A stretch of 64,000 bases of DNA from Ornithomonoglobus_A sp045612845 (lineage in GTDB: Bacteria; Bacillota; Clostridia; UBA1381): positions 62,001 through 126,000 of the forward strand of contig JAZKZV010000006.1 in assembly GCA_045612845.1 (NCBI GenBank), written 5' to 3'. A program made the translations under genes and the position numbers. The notes under the pieces were generated by a model. That model was given only the letters and a program-made list of their open reading frames with translations. It had not been told where the DNA came from and made no database searches. Of this stretch, positions 28,966 through 37,000 are shown piece after piece; position 1 is the stretch's first letter, and every line of letters starts with the position of its first letter.

Positions 28966-30498
28966 ATGGAAGAAAAGGAATTATCACAGTTATTACAAGT
29001 CAGAAGGGATAAGCTCTCCGAGCTTCAAAGCGAGGGCAGAGACCCGTTTACTATAACTAAATTTGACAAAACTCACACATCTGCCGATATCTTAAATGGC
29101 GCAACAGAAGAAGAGCGCGAGGTCGAAATGCGTGGCGAAACAAAGACAATTACCGCAAAAATATCACCGCTTGACGGAAAAACAGTTACTGTTGCGGGCA
29201 GAATAATGTCCAAGAGAGGTATGGGCAAGGTTGGCTTTGTTCATATAGCAGATATCGAGGGACAAATTCAGCTTTTTGTTAAAAAGGATATCTTAGGAGA
29301 CGAGGAATACGACCGCTTTAAAAAGCTTGATACAGGTGATATAATCGGTGCAACGGGAGAAGTGTTCACAACACAGACAGGCGAAATTTCGATAAGACCT
29401 GATACTATAACACTTCTTTCAAAGTCATTACAGCCTCTTCCCGAAAAATTCCATGGTATGACAAATACAGACTTAAGATACCGTCAAAGATATGTTGACC
29501 TTATTATGAATAGAGATGTTAAGGATACATTTATAAAGCGTTCAAAGATTTTGGCAACAATAAGAGATTATCTTAACAAGCAGGGATTTTTGGAGGTAGA
29601 AACTCCTATGCTTGTTTCAAATGCAGGCGGTGCTGCAGCGCGTCCGTTCGAGACACATTTTAATGCGCTTGATGAGGACTTTAAGCTAAGAATTTCTCTT
29701 GAATTATACTTAAAGCGTCTTATTGTCGGCGGACTTGAGAGAGTATACGAAATCGGCAGAGTTTTTAGAAACGAGGGCTTAGACACCCGTCATAATCCCG
29801 AATTCACACTTATGGAGCTATATCAGGCATATACTGATTATCACGGTATGATGGACTTAACAGAAAATCTTTACCGACATGTTGCCACAGAGGTTTTAGG
29901 CACAACAAAGATTGTGTATAACGGAATAGAAATGGACCTTGGCAAACCGTTTGAGAGAATAACAATGCTCGACGCAGTTAAAAAATATTCGGGTGTTGAC
30001 TTTAATGAGATAAACACAATCGAAGAGGCAAGAGCCATTGCAAAAGAAAAGCACGTTGAGTTTGAAGACCATCACAAAAAGGGCGATATATTAAATCTGT
30101 TCTTTGAGGAATTTGTAGAGGAGCATTTAATTCAGCCGACATTTGTTATGGACCACCCCGTTGAGATTTCACCGCTTACTAAGAAGAAGCCCGAAAATCC
30201 CGACTATGTTGAGAGATTTGAATTCTTTATGAATGGCTGGGAAATGGCAAATGCATACTCCGAGCTTAACGACCCAATAGACCAAAGAGAGCGTTTTAAG
30301 GCACAGGAGGCGCTTCTGGCACTTGGTGATGAAGAAGCAAATACAACAGACGAGGACTTTATGAGAGCACTCGAAATCGGTATGCCACCGACAGGCGGTA
30401 TCGGCTTTGGTATAGACAGAATGTGTATGCTTTTAACCGACTCCGCAGCCATAAGAGATGTATTGCTCTTTCCGACCATGAAAAGTCTGGAAAAATAA
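28966..30498 (+). CDS. lysS: Lysine--tRNA ligase, class II
   Basis: 510 residues from the ATG at 28966 (AGAAAGGAAGAG upstream; an ATG 27 bases earlier is poorly placed). It charges tRNA-Lys. The N-terminal OB-fold anticodon-binding domain includes VAGRIMSKRGMGKVGFVHIADIEGQIQLFV. The class II core has motif 1 around FIKRSKILATIRDYLNKQGFLEVETPML, motif 2 at YEIGRVFRNEGLDTRHNPEFTLMELYQAY and motif 3 at GIGFGIDRMCMLLTDSAAIRDVLLFP. It is monocistronic, with its own promoter and a strong terminator. No T-box or lysine riboswitch is seen. Confidence 0.98.
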   Translation: MEEKELSQLLQVRRDKLSELQSEGRDPFTITKFDKTHTSADILNGATEEEREVEMRGETKTITAKISPLDGKTVTVAGRIMSKRGMGKVGFVHIADIEGQIQLFVKKDILGDEEYDRFKKLDTGDIIGATGEVFTTQTGEISIRPDTITLLSKSLQPLPEKFHGMTNTDLRYRQRYVDLIMNRDVKDTFIKRSKILATIRDYLNKQGFLEVETPMLVSNAGGAAARPFETHFNALDEDFKLRISLELYLKRLIVGGLERVYEIGRVFRNEGLDTRHNPEFTLMELYQAYTDYHGMMDLTENLYRHVATEVLGTTKIVYNGIEMDLGKPFERITMLDAVKKYSGVDFNEINTIEEARAIAKEKHVEFEDHHKKGDILNLFFEEFVEEHLIQPTFVMDHPVEISPLTKKKPENPDYVERFEFFMNGWEMANAYSELNDPIDQRERFKAQEALLALGDEEANTTDEDFMRALEIGMPPTGGIGFGIDRMCMLLTDSAAIRDVLLFPTMKSLEK

Positions 30499-30514
30499 AT
30501 AGGAAATATATAAC

Positions 30515-30552
30515 AAAAAGCCTTGCAAAACCCAAGTTTTGCAAGGCTTTTT
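30515..30552 (+). terminator. Intrinsic terminator after lysS
   Basis: AAAAAGCCTTGCAAAA, loop CCCAAG, TTTTGCAAGGCTTTTT: a perfect 16-bp stem with flanking A and T tracts, usable in both directions. Confidence 0.92.
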
Positions 30553-30926
30553 CTGTAAATAAAACAAATTCTTAGTCAAATTGCACAAACCTTATACAAC
30601 AAAGGTGTGCAAAACAACAAAAATACCGAAATATAACACAAAAAATGAAGAACGTAGTAGAACAAAAAACTATAGACAAAGAACCGAAGTTATTGTATAA
30701 TAATAGTACTACAGGTATTATGTTAAAAAATTTAAAAAAATAAACAAATAATGACTGTTTTGTGCCATTTTTGCACAAAAACAAGAAAAACGGTAAGGTT
30801 TACATATATAGGAAAAAAGTGGTATAAAGTGCACAATATACAGTGTTTTTGTACACAAAAAACCGCAAAACCTTGAGCAGTCAAAAACCACTGCAAAAAG
30901 AAGTAAAAACAGAGGGAGAGAAGACT
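30553..30926 (+). promoter_or_regulatory. Promoter and leader region of the surface-protein locus
   Basis: No gene is seen in these 374 bases. Two promoter-like pairs are visible: TAGACA (30673) with TATAAT (30696), spacer 17, and TTTACA (30799) with TATAAA (30823), spacer 18. Hairpin TTGCACA..CCTT/AAGG.TGTGCAA lies at 30581-30612 and TTTTGTGC/GCACAAAA at 30758-30780. GTGCACAA recurs at about 30830. The TGCACAA word is thus repeated several times, suggesting a regulator binding region. Confidence 0.5.
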
Positions 30927-33926
30927 ATGAAGAAAAAACTGGCATTATTACTTGCAACGGTGATGGCAACAACGCCGCTATCAGCGCTCAACATAAGCGC
31001 AAGCGGTGCGGAGCTTGCGGACGTCTATGCCGACGTTTATGGTATAGAGGTAGATTTTAGAGAAGTTCCGCAAGAGGCAGACCTCGAGAATCTTACCTTG
31101 TTAAAGGGAGATGGCGAGGAGGAAGTAACTGTTGACTGGGAAGCAGACACGGGTACAAAGAGGACAATCAAGGTTAAGCTTGATACCGACACAAAGTATA
31201 CGCTTTCTTTTGGCGAAACAGAAAAGACCTTCCAGGTAAAGACTGTCTTTGAAGAAGATTTTAGTGATACCGTTGAATTTGCAGACGCGGACATTGCAAG
31301 CGGAACACCCGCTGTATTCTCGAATGACTACGGCAGCTTTGAAATAAGCAACGGCGGCAAAGGCTCTTTTATCAGCGGCGGCAAGGTATATGTAACAAAC
31401 GGAAAGCTTACAATTAACGGCATTGATACAAATCTTGATTTAGCAGATGCAACCCTTATGGCGGACATAAAGGGCTATGGAAAAAACTGGAAGTTAAATC
31501 CTGCAATGCCTACAGTACTTGCTCCAAACGAAGCACAGGTACATATTCATATGTATTCAAGAGAACAAAGTGCAACGGCAGGCGGAATGCGATTGAGCAA
31601 TGCGACATTCTCGGTCGGCAAGCTGAGCAGTACATATACTGCGATTGGCACCACCGAAACGTACTCCAACGACTCAGGTGCAAAATTTGAATTTGGTAAA
31701 TTTACGTCAGAATCAGATGATGTAGTAGATTTAAATAATACAGTTGATGTGGAATCCGATGAACGCTCCGTTGCATTAAGAACAAACGGCAATTCAATCA
31801 CGGGTATTGTCGGAGACGGTGCCTCATCATATATAACTACAACAAGAACATCGGAGGAAATTCCAACAACGGCAGGCAACTTTGTTATTGGTGATGCCCT
31901 GAACGGAAATGGTGTTGCAGTAATTGATAACATAAAAATTACAACATATACCGAAAATGTTGCACCGTCCATAAGCGGCGACCTTGCAGTAGAGGGTTTT
32001 AATGGCGATTTTGATAAGCTGGTACTTGACTTTGATAATGACATCTCAGAGGTCGGACCGCTATCTCTGGCAAAAATAGAAGTTTACAGAGATTTAGAAA
32101 CAGAGCCAATGACAATCACATCAATGGCAGTTGACAGTGAAGATAAAACAAAACTTAACATTGTCGTTGACGGATACTCGGCAGGACACATATATAAAGC
32201 AGTTGTTCCCGCAGGCTTTGGTACACCGACACTAAAAACAGCAGAGGCCGCAGAGAAGACCTACGAGCTTGTAGCTCAGGCAATCGTAGTAGATAGCGCA
32301 AAACTTGAACCTGACGGAATAAAGATAACCTTTGATACAGAAATAGAAACATTAACCGATGCAAGTGATTTATCATCGGTAACCGTAGAAATTGGCGACG
32401 CAAATGGCGAAAACTTTGTTGCAGATTCAACTGCAACAGTATCGGTGTCGGAAAAAGTATTAACAGTTGTTCCAACAACATACACAGCAGATAAAACATA
32501 TAGGGTTACAATCCCCGCAGGTTTTGGTAACGAAAACATTTTATTGCAAAGCGAATATGTATTTACAGAGCTTTTGGAAAAGATTGCAATACACGTAACA
32601 AAAATCTCGGGTAATGATGGAAATATACAAGTAGAATTTAACAAACCGTTACCGCCAACAACAAACACAACGGGAGTTACAGTATATAATGCAAACACTG
32701 ATGAACAGACAATAGCAAAATCAATAACCGCTGACGGAAAGCTAAATATAGAATTTTTGGGAATGGCAGCCGATACTGTTTATGAACTGTTTATTCCGCA
32801 AAACTTTGGTACAGACATTATGGGCACAGAGTATAAAGTTCTTAAAAAGTTCGAATTAGATACGATTGCATTCCAGAACTACGAAAATGACGGACAATCA
32901 TTTGGCAATGTGGGAAATGTTTATCCAAAGGGTACCGACCCCAACGGAAACACACTTGGATACTTTTCGGGCTATGGTGCTACAAAGATATCCAATGATG
33001 AAATGGATGCTCTCGAAAATTATACAATCGAATTTGACCACCAGGTTTTATATAATATACGATCAACAAGTACAGACAACAAGTATGGTAAAAACGTAAG
33101 AAATAACGGTTCATTCACGTTTAGCTACTTCCGTTTTAATTCAACCGATGCAGGAACCCAGAGAATTACAATAAGAGAATATCAGGCAGTTTACGGTGAG
33201 ACAAAAAACGGAGCAAGCATATCTATTCCGTCTTCGGAATCAACGGTTGACTTTGGCGAAATTGTAATACATGGTGATGCCGAAAAGAATCCTACAACTG
33301 GTGAATTTAAAATATATACCCGAGGCGAGACTTTCTCGGAGGGTGCAACACCAAAAAGAACTGACGGAACGGTTGTAACCGTATCGGAGAAGGATTTTCT
33401 TGCACCGTCTCATTATAAAATAGTAAAGAACGGATATAATCTTTCGCTTTACCGAAACGGAAGCCTCTTAAAGCATTTTGCAAACTATGGTTGCACAAAC
33501 AAAATAGGTGCGTTGGAGTTTTATGAGTCAGGCTATGCAATAACAACATTTGATAATATAAAAGTAAAAACCTTTAAGCTTATAGAGGAAGAAGAAGTTG
33601 TTGCAACAAACATAACACTTAACACATACACAGGCACTCTCGCAGAGCAGACAGCTCTTTCGGGAACATTCAAGCTTAAGAATTATACAAACGAAACCAA
33701 GAATGTTAAAGCGATTGTTGCGGCATATGACAACACAAATGCAATGATAAGTGCAGACCTTACATCCGTTTCGTCGGTAAACAGAGGCAATACAGAGGAT
33801 ATAACATTCAGTCTTAATAATCTTATCGACGCCAATAACCCCCACGGTGTTTCTAAGTTAAGACTGTTCCTGTGGAACGATATGGCCAACAAAGCTGAAA
33901 TTGCGGTTTATGAGTTTGGTGAATAA
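30927..33926 (+). CDS. Large secreted multi-domain protein with Ig-like and LamG-like modules (surface locus gene 1)
   Basis: 999 residues from the ATG at 30927 (GAGGGAGAG site); the upstream in-frame extension has no signal peptide at its start. A Sec signal peptide occupies about 1-26. A short Ig-like module (about 31-105) opens with VYADVYGIEVDF. A jelly-roll, LamG-like region follows (about 110-340), ending in VIDNIKITTYTE. Then come three SbsA-type Ig-like repeats (about 348-650), each closing with a variant of IPAGFG (VPAGFG, IPAGFG, IPQNFG). A second jelly-roll covers about 650-890, and a C-terminal beta domain (892-999) ends SKLRLFLWND. No catalytic or wall-anchor motif is seen. It is likely a cell-surface adhesion or carbohydrate-binding protein. 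It shares modules with gene 2. Confidence 0.8.
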   Translation: MKKKLALLLATVMATTPLSALNISASGAELADVYADVYGIEVDFREVPQEADLENLTLLKGDGEEEVTVDWEADTGTKRTIKVKLDTDTKYTLSFGETEKTFQVKTVFEEDFSDTVEFADADIASGTPAVFSNDYGSFEISNGGKGSFISGGKVYVTNGKLTINGIDTNLDLADATLMADIKGYGKNWKLNPAMPTVLAPNEAQVHIHMYSREQSATAGGMRLSNATFSVGKLSSTYTAIGTTETYSNDSGAKFEFGKFTSESDDVVDLNNTVDVESDERSVALRTNGNSITGIVGDGASSYITTTRTSEEIPTTAGNFVIGDALNGNGVAVIDNIKITTYTENVAPSISGDLAVEGFNGDFDKLVLDFDNDISEVGPLSLAKIEVYRDLETEPMTITSMAVDSEDKTKLNIVVDGYSAGHIYKAVVPAGFGTPTLKTAEAAEKTYELVAQAIVVDSAKLEPDGIKITFDTEIETLTDASDLSSVTVEIGDANGENFVADSTATVSVSEKVLTVVPTTYTADKTYRVTIPAGFGNENILLQSEYVFTELLEKIAIHVTKISGNDGNIQVEFNKPLPPTTNTTGVTVYNANTDEQTIAKSITADGKLNIEFLGMAADTVYELFIPQNFGTDIMGTEYKVLKKFELDTIAFQNYENDGQSFGNVGNVYPKGTDPNGNTLGYFSGYGATKISNDEMDALENYTIEFDHQVLYNIRSTSTDNKYGKNVRNNGSFTFSYFRFNSTDAGTQRITIREYQAVYGETKNGASISIPSSESTVDFGEIVIHGDAEKNPTTGEFKIYTRGETFSEGATPKRTDGTVVTVSEKDFLAPSHYKIVKNGYNLSLYRNGSLLKHFANYGCTNKIGALEFYESGYAITTFDNIKVKTFKLIEEEEVVATNITLNTYTGTLAEQTALSGTFKLKNYTNETKNVKAIVAAYDNTNAMISADLTSVSSVNRGNTEDITFSLNNLIDANNPHGVSKLRLFLWNDMANKAEIAVYEFGE

Positions 33927-33994
33927 TTAAAAGTAAATAACCACTGGTTTTGAAAAATCACACCTTTCTCAATCAGTGATAATTTAAAAAGCAA

Positions 33995-34026
33995 CGGTGC
34001 GCCGAATCTCCCTCACAGGCGCACCG
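33995..34026. promoter_or_regulatory. GC-rich intergenic hairpin without T tract
   Basis: CGGTGCGCC...GGCGCACCG, a 9-bp stem with a 14-base loop. No run of T follows, so it is not a standard terminator; it may stabilise or process the mRNA between surface genes 1 and 2. Confidence 0.6.
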
Positions 34027-34093
34027 GAAAAAGCAAATTAAAAGTGTTCTTTTCTCTCAGGAACACACCCAAAAAAGAAAAGGAGTGAAAAAA

Positions 34094-37000
34094 ATGTTTG
34101 ACTTCAAAAAGAGATTTCTTTCTTCTGTAGTGGCATTTGCAATGATTTTATCATCATTCACTTTTACAGCTCTTGCAGAAGAGGTGGAAATCACAGATGT
34201 TTATGCAGACGTTTATGGTGTAGAAATCCAGTTTAACGAAGCACCTGCATCTCTTGAAAATTACACAATAGAAGTAAAAGACGCACTATTTGACACGGTT
34301 GAAATAAAAGAACTAACATTAGATGAAGAAAACGGTCTTGTTAACATTCATTTTACAACCCCAATAGAAACAGGTGAGGAATATACTCTAAAGATAAATG
34401 ATACATACAAGAGTATTAAGGTTGTAGAAATTTTTAACGAAAACTTTAACAGTTCGGATTTAAGCAATGTAACAACAGCAGCACAAAACGAGGACGGTAC
34501 TCTTGATTATACAGAAAAAGGAGCAGAGTTCGAATATAAAAAACCAACCCAAAGCTGGAGACTGATAGAAAATTCCAAAGCAGATGGTTTGTTTGTTATA
34601 GACAGCACTCTCCTTGGTGATTCACAAGAAAACCAAAAGCTTGCAATCTTTGGTAATGGTGGCAGATTTACAACATATCCAAACAGCAGCTCATGGTCTA
34701 ATCCGCTCACAAACTACAAAAACAAAATGACAGTAAGTGCAAAAACACAGCAATATATTATTGCTGCAGAGCTGCCTGAGGTTCCAAGCAGCGCCCTTTA
34801 CGGCGCATATATGTACACAGGCTCTATTGCAATGTCAACAACATCGAAGAGTGCGCAAGTATTGTCAATAAGAAACAATGCAGCAAAATTATCGATGACA
34901 ACAGGTACAGAAGTAACCGGCTGGGGACGATATGACGTTCAGGTAGGCGATACAAACAACGGTTCAACTGTAACTGTTGGAGAAGATGATGTATATGGTA
35001 TCATTTCTGATTTTGATGAAGCAACAGGCACATTTGAAACAGTTGATGTAACAGCAATAGAGATGACCCACGTAATAAGGGACCGTAATGGATATGCAAG
35101 TGCTTATGCAGGCGTTGGTGAAGACCTTGCTTTTGCAGAGGCAGTTGCAGACCCCGAGGGTGTAACATATGACAGTTATGGCGGTCTTGGATTTGTATTA
35201 AAGAATAAAAGTGAGCTTCTTGTTGTAGACGATATCGTTGCAACAACCTGCGAAGTGGCAGAGTCAGACGGAGCAGCTTTTGTAGAGGATGCAGAAATTG
35301 TAAATGAAAATATATATGCAGACCTTTATGGTGTACAAATAAAGCTTGAAACACCTGCATCACAAAGCCAGATATCAAACACAACTGTTTCAACTCTTGA
35401 TGATGAAACAGTTGAGGCAACAGTTAAATTTGACAAAACAAACAACCTTTTGGATGTTCACTTTGCAGATTCAATTAACATGGACACATACTATAAGCTT
35501 AATGTAAATGGTATAGAAAAAATATTTATAGTTAATAAGGAAAAGTTCGAAGACTTTGAGGGTGCGGCGTTCGAAGGCATAGATAATATGGCAGGAACAG
35601 CCACAGTTTCTAACGTTGAGGGTAATGACTTATTAAAATGGAACTTCCCGGTACAATCATTCATCACAGAAAGTGATGATTTTAATGCAAAGCCGGAGGA
35701 TAGAAAAGCAGTTGTGTATGGCGGAAACCATACAAGTATTTACGCAAATATCGGAGATATTATAGATACAACAAGCGTAGCAAATACTAAGTTTACATAC
35801 TATGCCGATACACAGGTGTACAAAACAAATGTGGGAACAAACTCATATTATACATACCTTTTTGCAGGTAATACCACACCTAAAAAGGCAGCAGTTTTCT
35901 CAATCGGTTCAAAAATGTCCCGAGTATCGAGAACAACTTTTGGAGCAGCAATAGGGGATCCAAAATTCCCACAATACGACTTTACTGCAACAGAAACAGC
36001 AACACGCGGTGTTGCAGCACCACACTCTAATACTGAAACAGTAGGTGAAATAACAGACCTTGCCATTGACAAAGCAGCAGGAACATACTCATATAAATTA
36101 GCTACAAAAGCAACTCCCGTAAAGCACGCACTAAGACTTAACGGCACATACCTTAGCGGATATGCAGGCAAAGGCGAAAGCATGGCATTTACAGGAACGC
36201 TTCTTGATGATTCAGCGCTTACATACAGCAGTAAGGTAATTGGTATTTCAACATCAAACAGTACAAAGTATATGCTTGTTGCAGATAATATTCTTGTAAC
36301 AACTTGTGAAGTAACAGACTATATAGCTGATGCAGAAATCGAAAATGAAAACATTTATGCCGATATTTATGGTATAGATATTAAGATAGACAAAATGCCA
36401 TCAGTAGCACAAATAGTAAACACAACAGTTTCAACATTATCAGGAGAAAGTGTTGAAGCAAGAGCAGAATATGATTCAACAAACAAAGCAATTAACATTC
36501 ACTTCGAAACACCAATAGAGATTGGTAAATATTATTTGCTCAATATAAACGGAACAGAAAAAACATTTAAAGTTGTAGAGCTAATCCGTGAGGACTTTAA
36601 CAGCTTAAACCCTGCAACAGAAACAACAGCTACCGTAACAGACGGAGTTGCAGACTTCAGTAAAGCAACAAGCAAAACTTTTGTTGGTAAAGATATAAGA
36701 TGGGAAATCAAATCTACTGCCGCAAATAGTGGTGCATATGTAACAACCGATACAAACTATGGCGCAAATGCTAACGATAAAAAGCTTGTATTGTTTGGTA
36801 ATGCTTTTATTTCGTCATATGTTACAACCTCTGACGAATATTTGTTGGATGAATACAGAAACAAGTTGACAGTAACCGCAACAACTCAGCAGTATAAGCT
36901 CACAGACAATTCAGGGCTTTATCATGCATATGTATTCTCAGGTTCAAGAAACCTTGCATCAAATCCGACTGTTGCATTTTCAATACAAAACAACAAATCA

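Noticed and set aside
31547..32698. Long antisense frames opposite surface gene 1 (for example 31547-32044 and 32276-32698)
   Set aside because: Ser/Val/Leu-rich mirror frames of Asp/Glu/Thr-rich coding DNA, with no ribosome binding sites. They are shadows of the real gene.
35001..35420. Antisense frame of 139 residues opposite surface gene 2
   Set aside because: Leu/His/Gln-rich translation typical of a reversed repetitive gene, and no start signal.
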